23,799 nucleotides of DNA from the IMG/VR virus record IMGVR_UViG_3300036760_000099, positions 1-23,799 of that record. One strand, written 5' to 3'. The DNA comes from a virus. A program made the translations under genes and the position numbers. Of the stretch, positions 6,221 through 13,046 are shown in pieces; within the stretch, counting starts at the first letter, position 1, and each line of letters opens with the position of its first letter. The notes under the pieces are model-generated. The model was given only the letters and a program-made list of their open reading frames with translations, was not told where the DNA came from and did no database searches.

Positions 6221-7471
6221 ATGTTTAAGCTGTTGAAATTTTGCTTCTGGGACTTCTTCACGCTCGCAGCAGTTGCGGGCCTGAGGGGAACCGGAGATTG
6301 GGTGACAGACCAGCGTCCGAAAGACTTCCGCGAGTACATTCTCTGGCGGAGTCCGAACGGAACGGCGCCTCTGACGGCGTTGCTCTCCAAGATGAAAAAG
6401 GAATCGTGTACCGATCCCGAATTCAACTGGTGGGAGCAGGAGCTGAACGCGATTCGGCTGACGCTGAATGACGCGGCGGGCATGAGCGCGACGTCGACCT
6501 CCTTCACGGTCGATGCGAGCGATGCGCAGGACTTGGTCATTGGCGACATTCTCATGGTGGAAAAAGCCATGACGACGGCATATGACCACGAACTGATTAT
6601 CGTCTCCAGCATCACAAGCTCCACGGTTTTCATCGCAAAGCGTGCCCAGGTGGGCACGACCGGCGCCGGCATGGCAGACAATGCCCTGATGACGAAGATC
6701 GGTAATGCTTTCGCAGAAGGTACGGGCGCGCCTCTCGCCTCGAGTCGCAATCCGACGAAGTTGAACAACTTCTGCCAAATCTTCAAGACGACGTACAACC
6801 TGACCGGCACGGCGCAGGAGACCGATACTAGGACGGGCGATCCGGTGAAGATCGAGAAGAAGATCAAGATGTTCGATCACGCAGCCGCGCAGGAGCTGGG
6901 TTTCCTGTTCGGGAAACGGTTCGAGACCACCGGTGCAAACGGCAAACCCATTCGCTTCACGGGTGGAATGCTGTACATGTTGTCGCAATACGCCAGCACG
7001 CGCATTACGGCGTACACGACCACGCCGACGGAAAGCACGCTGCTCGATGCGGTGTATCCGATCTGGGACTATGACACCGAGGCGGGCAACGAGCGGATCG
7101 CGTTCTGCGGGAATGGCGCGTTGAACTCGCTAAACAAGCTGGCGAAGGCAAGCTCGAGCACGCGGATCAACTTCAACGGGTATATCACGCTCTATGGCAT
7201 GAAGCTGGCCGAGTGGATTTTCCCCCAGGGGTCGATCTACCTCAAGACGCATCCGCTGTTCAACACGCACGGTCGGTTCACCAACGACATCTTCATCTTC
7301 GACCCGAGCGCGATGCGCTATCGCTACGTCCGGAACCGCGACACGCAGTTCAAAGACAGCATCCAGCTGCCGGACGAAGACCAGATCAAGGGTCAGTGGT
7401 GGGGCGAGTGTGGCCTTGAGATGATGCACGCTAAGACCAGCTGCTGGCTGAGCAACTTTGTTGTACCGTAA
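6221..7471 (+). CDS. Major capsid protein, SU10/DUF5309-type HK97 fold
   Basis: Protein of 416 aa. The stretch NNFCQIFKTTYNLTGTAQET followed by basic, helical IEKKIKMFDHAAAQELGFLFGKR and later RYVRNRDTQFKDSIQLPD matches the style of SU10-type major capsid proteins (DUF5309), which adopt the HK97 fold and form the icosahedral shell. The ATG at 6221 has AAGGA upstream with good spacing. The first 20 residues (MFKLLKFCFWDFFTLAAVAG) are oddly hydrophobic for a coat protein. They may be trimmed, or the real start may be a later in-frame TTG or GTG lacking a ribosome site. Two terminator-like hairpins follow at once, as expected for a highly expressed coat gene. Confidence 0.85.
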   Translation: MFKLLKFCFWDFFTLAAVAGLRGTGDWVTDQRPKDFREYILWRSPNGTAPLTALLSKMKKESCTDPEFNWWEQELNAIRLTLNDAAGMSATSTSFTVDASDAQDLVIGDILMVEKAMTTAYDHELIIVSSITSSTVFIAKRAQVGTTGAGMADNALMTKIGNAFAEGTGAPLASSRNPTKLNNFCQIFKTTYNLTGTAQETDTRTGDPVKIEKKIKMFDHAAAQELGFLFGKRFETTGANGKPIRFTGGMLYMLSQYASTRITAYTTTPTESTLLDAVYPIWDYDTEAGNERIAFCGNGALNSLNKLAKASSSTRINFNGYITLYGMKLAEWIFPQGSIYLKTHPLFNTHGRFTNDIFIFDPSAMRYRYVRNRDTQFKDSIQLPDEDQIKGQWWGECGLEMMHAKTSCWLSNFVVP

Positions 7472-7476
7472 CCCCT

Positions 7477-7506
7477 AATGCAGTAGTCGGTGGATTGCTG
7501 CATTTT
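7477..7506 (+). terminator. First hairpin of a tandem terminator after the capsid gene
   Basis: AATGCAGTAGTC (7477-7488) can pair over its full 12 bp, with two G-U wobbles, to GATTGCTGCATT (7493-7504) around a GGTG loop. A run of four T (7503-7506) ends it. It begins only 5 nt after the capsid stop codon. The U-tract is short, so it may be a weak terminator or a 3'-end stabiliser. Confidence 0.6.
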
Positions 7507-7540
7507 GCCGGGGGATATTTTCTCTATCCTCCGGCTTTTT
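7507..7540 (+). terminator. Second hairpin: Rho-independent terminator
   Basis: GCCGGGGGATA (7507-7517) pairs with TATCCTCCGGC (7525-7535) over 11 bp with one G-U wobble, around a 7-nt loop. Five T follow (7536-7540). It starts immediately after the first hairpin. The next gene begins only 14 nt later with no promoter visible between, so read-through probably sets the level of downstream genes, as with the terminator after the capsid gene in T7. Confidence 0.85.
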
Positions 7541-7554
7541 CCTAGGAGTTTTAG

Positions 7555-8268
7555 ATGCTGACTCTCAAAGAACTTAATATCTTGATCGGGATACCAAGCA
7601 GTGGTATGTGGCACGCTGGCTTTGCCATTTCGTTGATCAATATGAACACGTATTTCATGAAAACGAAGGTGCCGGGGTACACGAGCCAACAAACGGCGAC
7701 GGATCATGTACAAGGATCGATTCTCCCGCGCTCCCGTTATCGTATGGTTGTCGAAGCGATGCAGAGAAAGTGTACGCACTTGCTTTTTGTCGACACCGAT
7801 CAGACCTTCCCGCGCAATACACTTCATCGAATGCTCGCGCATAAGGTGGGGGTAGTGGCGGCAAACATTGCGACGAAAAGCATTCCTGCGCAGCCCACCG
7901 CTCGAGCTGCGCCAAAGGGACAGGATAAGGGATTTGGCACGCCAGTCTTTACCGACCCTGAGTCAAAAGGACTCGAGCGTGTCTGGCGCGTCGGTACGGG
8001 CTTGATGCTTGTCGATATGGAGGTTTTTAAGCGAACGGGGCCGAAGATTTTTAGTATCGACTGGCATGACGACGTGGCCGACTACGGTGGGGAAGATTGG
8101 TCGATGGTCAAGGCATTTGAAAGCGTGAATGAACCCATTTGGATCGACCATGATCTTTCGAGAGAAGTCGGACATATTGGTTACATGGTCTACACGCATG
8201 AGCTTGTGGGCGAGGTCAGTTCAGACGACTCGAGCAACTTCCTTCAAAAACAGAAAGTGGTGGGATGA
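7555..8268 (+). CDS. GT-A fold glycosyltransferase
   Basis: Protein of 237 aa. An N-terminal strand (LNILIGIPSSG) is followed by THLLFVDTDQTF with a D80-T-D82 (DxD) metal/nucleotide-sugar motif. GED (179-181) in a loop is a likely catalytic acid region, and H207 in VGHIG is a likely third metal ligand. These are the ordered landmarks of GT-A (family 2-like) enzymes, which transfer a sugar from an activated donor. No membrane segment or signal peptide is seen, so it acts in the cytosol. It is the first gene after the terminators, with TAGGAG at 7543-7548. The acceptor is unknown; capsid or fibre proteins, or a host surface precursor, are possible. The family is fairly certain, the substrate is not. 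Confidence 0.72.
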   Translation: MLTLKELNILIGIPSSGMWHAGFAISLINMNTYFMKTKVPGYTSQQTATDHVQGSILPRSRYRMVVEAMQRKCTHLLFVDTDQTFPRNTLHRMLAHKVGVVAANIATKSIPAQPTARAAPKGQDKGFGTPVFTDPESKGLERVWRVGTGLMLVDMEVFKRTGPKIFSIDWHDDVADYGGEDWSMVKAFESVNEPIWIDHDLSREVGHIGYMVYTHELVGEVSSDDSSNFLQKQKVVG

Positions 8269-8543
8269 TGAAAATGCCAATAGCAGTGGATGAAGGAAGC
8301 GTCGACAAGATTTCGTCCGGTTATCTCTCACTCAAGCCTGACGATGCAGAACAGATTGAGGGACTTGAACCGGGGATTAAAGTGACGATCCGTATTACCG
8401 GAATGCTTCGTCGTATTTCCCTTTCCCAACCCTCGGGTGAGGATGGAACATATGACGGCACTATCGATTTCGACGCGGAGTCGGTCAAGATCGAAAAAGC
8501 AACAAATCAGTTTCAAGCTCTAGCCGACGATACGGATGAGTGA
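8265..8543 (+). CDS. Small protein, possible capsid accessory, unknown
   Basis: Protein of 92 aa starting MMKMPIAVDEG. It is acidic, with beta-strand-like alternation in GIKVTIRITGMLRRISLS and a following TYDGTIDFDAESVKI. The ATG at 8265 overlaps the glycosyltransferase stop (ATGA); ATG 8268 and 8274 are also possible starts. No known motif is found. Its size, acidity and place after the coat gene would suit a head decoration or accessory protein, but this rests on context alone. Confidence 0.55.
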   Translation: MMKMPIAVDEGSVDKISSGYLSLKPDDAEQIEGLEPGIKVTIRITGMLRRISLSQPSGEDGTYDGTIDFDAESVKIEKATNQFQALADDTDE

Positions 8544-8865
8544 TTCGTTCACAAGGCGAAATTCGGCGGATGAGGACAAGAAGCTCGATGCCGAGGTCTT
8601 TACCGATGGTGTCCTTGGGGAGCTTTATCGTCCTCGTGGCCTTACGATTGTCGAGTCTTTCGCCGATCGATTCGACTACGATGGGAGTGGGAATGTGATT
8701 TACCACGGGCGCGCGAAGCCTGGCACGGCGAACAGTGCTGCGCTTTGGCAGATTCGTAAGTTTTCTTACGATGGAAGTGGGAATCTTTTAACCACGTTGT
8801 GGTCGAATGGGACGAAAGAGTTTAGTAACATTTGGGATAGTCGCGCTGGGCTTTCTTATTCATAG
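8536..8865 (+). CDS. Phage protein with YDGSGN repeats
   Basis: Protein of 109 aa. The C-terminal 65 residues contain FDYDGSGNVIYHGRAKPG, then AALWQIRKFSYDGSGNLLTT, then FSNIWDSRAGLSYS. This arrangement (YDGSGN ... GRA.PG....A.WQI....YDGSGN ... F..IWD.R..L.Y) is one I recognise from many small phage and prophage proteins of unknown function, probably beta-rich virion components. The N-terminal 40 residues are charged. It overlaps the preceding gene by 8 nt. A virion role is inferred from neighbours. Confidence 0.65.
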   Translation: MSDSFTRRNSADEDKKLDAEVFTDGVLGELYRPRGLTIVESFADRFDYDGSGNVIYHGRAKPGTANSAALWQIRKFSYDGSGNLLTTLWSNGTKEFSNIWDSRAGLSYS

Positions 8866-8876
8866 GACCACGTAGA

Positions 8877-9680
8877 ATGCTGATCCTTCACGCTACCACC
8901 GACATCATCCGGGTCGTAACTGGCTCGGCTGCTGACGTTGAGCCAACCGTCTCTGCTATGGAGACGGACAATTCTGTACCACCAGTTGTCCAGGACATCC
9001 CCAACATCGGGCCGCTAGCATCAATCACCACAGCTACGACCACGACCATCGCGGATTGTACGACTGCTAATCGTCGGCGCAACATCAAGCATATCAGTCT
9101 CTACAACAACCACGCCTCGACCAGTACAACCTGCCGTGTGGAGTTCAGCGACGGCTCGGTCAGTGCTGTACTGGCTAACTGCACCCTGCTCGCTGGCGAA
9201 ATGCTGGTGTTCACGCAGGGCGGCATCTGGATTCACTACGACTCCAATGGCGCTCCATATCCCTCAGTGGGCAACGCCGCGTCGCAGGCTGAGATGGAAG
9301 CAGGCACGGCGACCGACAAGTACGTCACGCCGCAGGGGGTGAACTGGCATCCGGGCGCGTGCAAGGCGTGGGGCAAGGCTGTCGGCGCAGGGACTTCGCT
9401 CACCGTCAACTGGAATATCGCCAGCATCGCGGACACAGGCACGGGACGGCTTGGCGTCACCATCGGCACGGACTTTTCATCTGCCAATTACGCTATTGAC
9501 GCGATGGTGGAGCGTTCGGTAACGTCGCTGACCGCGACCGGGGTGGAGGATCAGACGATACGCAATGCGTCGCCCACCGCGGGCGTTTTTGAAATCGAAT
9601 CCTATGACCAGACGGCAATTCTGTTCGCAGCGCAAGACCCTGCAAATTACTTCTGGTCTTGTTTTGGGGATCAAGCATGA
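8877..9680 (+). CDS. Fibre-like virion protein
   Basis: Protein of 267 aa, Thr/Ala/Ser-rich and beta-strand-rich with no enzyme motif. Residues 1-125 look like a compact beta domain (RRNIKHISLYNNHASTSTTC). Residues about 138-156 (ASQAEMEAGTATDKYVTPQGV) match a short segment that recurs in phage tail fibres just before distal domains. The C-terminal part (residues 158-267) resembles a fibre tip with a Trp-rich beginning. AGGA at 8864-8867 serves the ATG at 8877. Likely a virion surface or fibre component; whether it sits on head or tail cannot be told. Confidence 0.62.
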   Translation: MLILHATTDIIRVVTGSAADVEPTVSAMETDNSVPPVVQDIPNIGPLASITTATTTTIADCTTANRRRNIKHISLYNNHASTSTTCRVEFSDGSVSAVLANCTLLAGEMLVFTQGGIWIHYDSNGAPYPSVGNAASQAEMEAGTATDKYVTPQGVNWHPGACKAWGKAVGAGTSLTVNWNIASIADTGTGRLGVTIGTDFSSANYAIDAMVERSVTSLTATGVEDQTIRNASPTAGVFEIESYDQTAILFAAQDPANYFWSCFGDQA

Positions 9681-10222
9681 GTGAAGTTTATATTGGAGTA
9701 TCACGTTCGGATGGTTCGGTGGTTCACGTGGCCTTTCAAACCGTCATGCGGGCACCGACAAGACCAGACACAGGTGGATGGCAAGGACCGGATCAACTAG
9801 GCCGCTACTTCCGCGAAGCCAGCGACAGCAACATCGCCGCCGATCTAGCCCGGTTCAACGAGCAGTGGGCGCAGCTTGGCGACCCGACGATGACAGGCTG
9901 GCGCAAACTGTCCGACCCCGAGCATGAGATGTTCAACCAGAATCGGGCACACCGCAATGCGCTGGAGGATGTTGGCGGAAAGATTCAGCACAACATGCCG
10001 AAGGCCCGTGAGCTTCACAGAGAGTATCTGCGCCACTACAACGGCGACAAACTCATCGGGCTGGACCGCGATTGGGTGAATGCGTCCGTGGCGAAGGACA
10101 ACGCCAAGATCAAGGCAACAGAGGATAAGCGTAAGGCGCTTGCGGACACCGTAGTTGATCCGCGCATCGAAGCGGCGAAGACAATTGAGGAATTGCTGCT
10201 GGTGACGCCAGCGGTGGTTTGA
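9677..10222 (+). CDS. Helical protein downstream of fibre gene, unknown
   Basis: Protein of 181 aa when started at ATG 9677, which has GGGGA upstream and an ATGA overlap with the fibre-like gene; a TTG 18 nt earlier is less likely. The first 30 residues are beta-like (EVYIGVSRSDGSVVHVAFQT). The rest is helical and rich in Arg/His/Lys (NMPKARELHREYLRHYNGDK). It sits between a fibre-like gene and the hydroxylase-like gene, with tight coupling on both sides. A fibre assembly chaperone or cap is possible by position, but no motif supports this. Confidence 0.5.
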   Translation: MSEVYIGVSRSDGSVVHVAFQTVMRAPTRPDTGGWQGPDQLGRYFREASDSNIAADLARFNEQWAQLGDPTMTGWRKLSDPEHEMFNQNRAHRNALEDVGGKIQHNMPKARELHREYLRHYNGDKLIGLDRDWVNASVAKDNAKIKATEDKRKALADTVVDPRIEAAKTIEELLLVTPAVV

Positions 10223-10653
10223 TGCTAGACCACGGAGACTGCTATACGAAACATCGCCCGGTGGATATCTCCGGCATCCTGCCGTTGTTGGCGGATGTGA
10301 AGTTCGAGGACACGCACGGGCCGAATGGCTGGATAGCGCGGCCTGAGTGGATGGCTGAGTTTATTGCTGATCTGAAACCGGAAGGCAAGGTGACGTTCAC
10401 GCTCATGCGCAAGCTGCCAGCGTATCAGAATCTTCCGCCGCACATTGACTCGTGGGGCAACGTGCCGAACGTGGGAAGAAGGCTGCATGTGCCATTGGTG
10501 ACGCATCCAGACATCAAGATGCGCTGGCCTGATGATGGTGTCGAAGTACATATGGAAGCGGGCTGGTTGTGGGAAGTGAACTATTTGAAACTGCACGAGG
10601 TGCAGCACCTTGCGCCTGTTGATCGTATCCATCTGCATTACAACGTCGTATAG
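10222..10653 (+). CDS. Asp/Asn beta-hydroxylase-like 2OG-Fe(II) oxygenase
   Basis: Protein of 143 aa. The core of the aspartyl/asparaginyl beta-hydroxylase family (PF05118) is readable in order: H74-I-D76 (first two iron ligands), GRRLHVPLVTHP (85-96; conserved Arg-x-His-x-Pro-Leu pattern), EAGWLWEVNYLKLHEV with H125 as third iron ligand, and DRIHL with R135 for 2-oxoglutarate binding. Such enzymes hydroxylate Asp/Asn side chains, or in the LpxO branch a lipid A acyl chain, using O2 and 2-oxoglutarate. It is short, with only the double-stranded beta-helix core and no membrane anchor. ATG 10222 overlaps the upstream stop (TGATG). It lies in the fibre block, so a virion or host-surface target is suggested, not shown. 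Confidence 0.78.
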   Translation: MLDHGDCYTKHRPVDISGILPLLADVKFEDTHGPNGWIARPEWMAEFIADLKPEGKVTFTLMRKLPAYQNLPPHIDSWGNVPNVGRRLHVPLVTHPDIKMRWPDDGVEVHMEAGWLWEVNYLKLHEVQHLAPVDRIHLHYNVV

Positions 10654-10661
10654 GAGATTAG

Positions 10662-11024
10662 ATGAAAAATGTACTCGCCATTCTGCTCTTGCTCTTGCTC
10701 TCGGCTACCGCTTTCGGCGCGGGCTCAACTTCCAACACCCTGCAATGGGACTACCTCGCTGCAGACGTTACGCTCTATGGTGTGACCGCGTTCAACATCG
10801 AGCGCAAAACGGAAGCATGCGCCGGTGCTGCTGCATTCGCTGAAATCGCGACGGCTGTTCCCACTGCTCGAATCTACGATGACTTGGCGATCAGCCCCGG
10901 CCTGACCTATTGCTACCGCATGGCGGCTACAGGAGCAGGGGGGAAATCAGCGTACTCGAACACCGTAGCAAAGACCGTCCCTTTCGCTGTGCCCGTTGTA
11001 CCCGGTGGTCTGAGGGTTCTTTGA
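10662..11024 (+). CDS. Secreted fibronectin type III-like protein
   Basis: Protein of 120 aa. Residues 1-20 form a Sec signal peptide (MKNVLAILLLLLLSATAFGA) with likely cleavage after A20. The mature part looks like one fibronectin-III/Ig-like domain, with LQWDY near its start and GLTYCYRMAATGAGGKSAYSN as the classic late F/G strand pattern. C53 and C84 could form a disulfide in the periplasm. AGGAG at 10652-10656 gives a strong ribosome site. An exported single domain is unusual among virion genes. It may coat the cell surface or periplasm (exclusion, host binding) or be a fibre relative. It shares the operon with the hydroxylase, 9 nt upstream. Confidence 0.68.
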   Translation: MKNVLAILLLLLLSATAFGAGSTSNTLQWDYLAADVTLYGVTAFNIERKTEACAGAAAFAEIATAVPTARIYDDLAISPGLTYCYRMAATGAGGKSAYSNTVAKTVPFAVPVVPGGLRVL

Positions 11025-11066
11025 TGTACCGAATCTGCGCGTGGTTCTCGGGGTGTTGAGACAACG

Positions 11067-11429
11067 ATGCCGCGCGCACTGACCATCGCTCGAAAGACCT
11101 TCGCCAAAGGCCGGGAACTGTTCGGTCCTGTTGCGTTATCGGGAGGCACGCGCTTCGCAGTGACCCTTTCTCGCACGGGATGGTCAGGATTGAACTCGAT
11201 ATCAGAGATTCTAAAAATTACCGTTGAGATTTCGCAGAATGGCGGTGTAACGTGGCAACATCTCGTCGGCTTTGGTGTGATGGACGATGCAATCATTGAC
11301 CCTCTTACCAGCTCTCCCGTGGCGATAAGTTCAGTGAGTAATATCGTAGTTCCCTGGGACTGTCTGGCCAGAGTTGTGGTCGATGCCGCCGAGTCGGTCG
11401 ATACCGACATCGCTGTGGATGTCTTATGA
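11067..11429 (+). CDS. Beta-rich probable virion protein, unknown
   Basis: Protein of 120 aa, with strand-like alternation (RFAVTLSRTGW, ILKITVEISQNGGVTWQHL) and no enzyme motif. It resembles a single beta-sandwich of the sort used in phage decoration or fibre proteins. The ribosome site before ATG 11067 is weak (TTGAGA). A 42-nt spacer separates it from the fibronectin-like gene, one of the larger gaps in this part of the operon. It overlaps the next gene by 4 nt (ATGA). Confidence 0.55.
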   Translation: MPRALTIARKTFAKGRELFGPVALSGGTRFAVTLSRTGWSGLNSISEILKITVEISQNGGVTWQHLVGFGVMDDAIIDPLTSSPVAISSVSNIVVPWDCLARVVVDAAESVDTDIAVDVL

Positions 11430-12157
11430 CGACATTTGACGCCAACGCATCCAGCAATGCGCATGGAAATGCGATTACGTCGCTCGACCTGACGACGTTA
11501 GGTGTTGGGTCTGGCAGTAATAGAGCGCTTGTTGCTCAAGTGAACTACGCCAATGCATCAATGCCTACCCCCACGCTGAATTGGGACAACGCGGGAACGC
11601 CTCAAGCCATGACAGAAATAGGCTCTGGCATCAGCAATGGGGTGAATGCCCTCGCCCAATTATGGGGGCTGGTTGCCCCCACCAGCGGGAATAAAACCCT
11701 GAGGTGGTCTAACGGGGCATCGGTAACTGAGGTTATTCTGAATGCTTTTTCAGTGACCGGCGCAATACAGACCGGGGGTATAGCGACATTTTCCAACAGT
11801 ACCACCAACACCGGAACCAGCACTGCGCCGAGTATAACAATCAGCAGTGTCTCTGGCGACATGACGGTGGATGCAGGAACTGGTCCCGAGGTAATATCCG
11901 CGCCCACTAAGACGCAGCTATACCTTGATAACAGTGGTACTGATACATCAGGGTGGGCGTCAAGAGCAGATGGAGCGGCGAGTAATGTTCACAGTTGGAC
12001 GTTGGCCGGCAGCGTGGCGTGGGCCGAGATAGGCTGCAACATCGTCTCAGCAGGTACTACACCGACCACTAGAACTGGCGGGCGTATCCCGCCGTATTTG
12101 ATGGACGCGCAAGACGAAGGCCGCTTCAACGAGCTAGACACGCGCAACTGGTGGTGA
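11426..12157 (+). CDS. Beta-rich fibre/decoration protein
   Basis: Protein of 243 aa, Thr/Ser/Asn/Gly-rich, with a repeating strand-turn pattern (NRALVAQVNYANASMPTPTL, TLRWSNGASVTEVILNAFSV). This resembles jelly-roll or lectin-like modules common in phage surface proteins. The last 35 residues (RTGGRIPPYLMDAQDEGRFN) are different in character, rich in Pro/Arg/Asp, and look like an anchoring tail. ATG 11426 overlaps the prior stop. Likely exposed on the virion; carbohydrate binding is possible but not shown. Confidence 0.58.
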   Translation: MTTFDANASSNAHGNAITSLDLTTLGVGSGSNRALVAQVNYANASMPTPTLNWDNAGTPQAMTEIGSGISNGVNALAQLWGLVAPTSGNKTLRWSNGASVTEVILNAFSVTGAIQTGGIATFSNSTTNTGTSTAPSITISSVSGDMTVDAGTGPEVISAPTKTQLYLDNSGTDTSGWASRADGAASNVHSWTLAGSVAWAEIGCNIVSAGTTPTTRTGGRIPPYLMDAQDEGRFNELDTRNWW

Positions 12158-12158
12158 T

Positions 12159-12332
12159 ATGAGCCTCATCATCCAGAAGTGGTTCGATGAGGATCTGGAT
12201 GCGCCGGTAGGCGGCGTCGCGTTCGACCCGGCTCTCATGGCCGCGATAAGTCGGCCTTGGCCTGACATTGTGTTTTCCAAACCGCAAGTGGTGGCTGCGG
12301 GAATGACGCCGCCGAGTAATTTACCAACCTGA
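12159..12332 (+). CDS. Small 57-aa protein, unknown
   Basis: Open frame of 57 codons (MSLIIQKWFDEDLDAPVGGV ... PPSNLPT) filling the gap between two virion-like genes. Its ATG lies one nt after the preceding stop and its end is 13 nt before the next ATG. The upstream stop region (GTGGTGAT) serves only as a weak ribosome site, so coupling is likely. Its composition (hydrophobic start, Pro-rich end) is protein-like and codon use matches neighbours. No family recognised. Confidence 0.5.
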   Translation: MSLIIQKWFDEDLDAPVGGVAFDPALMAAISRPWPDIVFSKPQVVAAGMTPPSNLPT

Positions 12333-12345
12333 AAGGAACTAAATC

Positions 12346-12801
12346 ATGGCAAGTTTCTATGCTTCTCACCAAACCCCGGCAGGAACGAATCTGTCGATCA
12401 TCACTCTCGCGTCGGCGGCTGCCGGGCGAGGCGCGCTGCACCAGATCATCATTGGTTCGGACGCGACTCCGGCGGATATTGCAACAGAGTTTGCACTTCT
12501 TCGCTTCACTGCAGCGCCCGTCGGTGGAACCGTGCTGACGGCGAACAAGGCGGACCCTGTGAGCAATGCAACGGGGTCCGGCATTGTCACGGGCGGCACG
12601 ATGACCGAGCCGACCTACGATGCGGTTGCGACGTTGGGACTGCTCCAGATCGCGCTGAACCAGCGAGCCACGTTCACCTGGATTGCCAACCCCGGTCGAG
12701 AGATCAAGGGCGCGGTGGGTACGGCCAACGGCGTGGGCCTGCGCTCTATTGCCTCTGGTGGTACGCCCAACATCAACGCGACTGTGGCATGGGACGAGTA
12801 A
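12346..12801 (+). CDS. Small virion-like beta protein
   Basis: Protein of 151 aa, Ala/Gly/Thr-rich with many short hydrophobic strands (ALHQIIIGSDATPADIATEF, FTWIANPGREIKG) and a low number of charged residues. Proteins of this make-up near capsid and fibre genes are usually decoration or minor structural proteins. AAAGGA at 12331-12336 gives a good ribosome site for ATG 12346. No enzyme motif is present. The stop is 2 nt from the ATG of the zinc-ribbon gene. Confidence 0.58.
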   Translation: MASFYASHQTPAGTNLSIITLASAAAGRGALHQIIIGSDATPADIATEFALLRFTAAPVGGTVLTANKADPVSNATGSGIVTGGTMTEPTYDAVATLGLLQIALNQRATFTWIANPGREIKGAVGTANGVGLRSIASGGTPNINATVAWDE

Positions 12802-12803
12802 AC

Positions 12804-13043
12804 ATGGGTTACGAGGCAACAGCCCGTAGGGCTGCAGGCCACATCCTCATAGCCAACCCGGAAGGTCCGGTGGTCGAGCAGGACACGCTTCAGTGCGTAC
12901 ACTGCGGCGGCCATTGGGCTGTGATACCGGGATCTGGCAGGCGGCGAGGCTACTGCATGAAGTGCGGCGGGCCTCATTGCGGACAGGGGCCTTGTTGGGA
13001 ATGTCGCCCCTACCAAAAGCTGGTTGACGAGGGTCATTGGTAA
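12804..13043 (+). CDS. Zinc-ribbon protein
   Basis: Protein of 79 aa with seven Cys placed as C31-x2-C34, C51-x2-C54, C59, C64-x2-C67, plus H37 and H58. This spacing can hold one or two zinc ions. The layout QCVHCGGHW ... RRGYCMKCGGPHCG ... C..C.P is one I recognise from small phage proteins of unknown function near virion genes. ATG 12804 follows the previous stop by 2 nt; an in-frame ATG at 12789 would extend into the previous gene. It ends TAA, and one codon later the repeat-protein gene begins in the same frame. A structural zinc protein or a regulator are both possible. Confidence 0.65.
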   Translation: MGYEATARRAAGHILIANPEGPVVEQDTLQCVHCGGHWAVIPGSGRRRGYCMKCGGPHCGQGPCWECRPYQKLVDEGHW

Positions 13044-13046
13044 GGT

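Noticed and set aside
5252-6988. 578-codon - strand frame opposite scaffold and capsid genes
   Set aside because: It runs antisense to two well-supported genes with good ribosome sites; the product is Arg/His/Cys-rich without domains, a typical shadow of GC-rich coding DNA.
8536-8865. YDGSGN motifs considered as part of an RHS/YD-repeat toxin
   Set aside because: Protein is 109 aa, has just two motifs in a pattern known from small phage proteins, and no RHS core or toxin domain.
11024-11059. 11-codon frame (MYRICAWFSGC) after the fibronectin-like gene
   Set aside because: It has a coupled ATG (TGATG) but is too short to support as a gene; it may at most act as a leader for the next gene.
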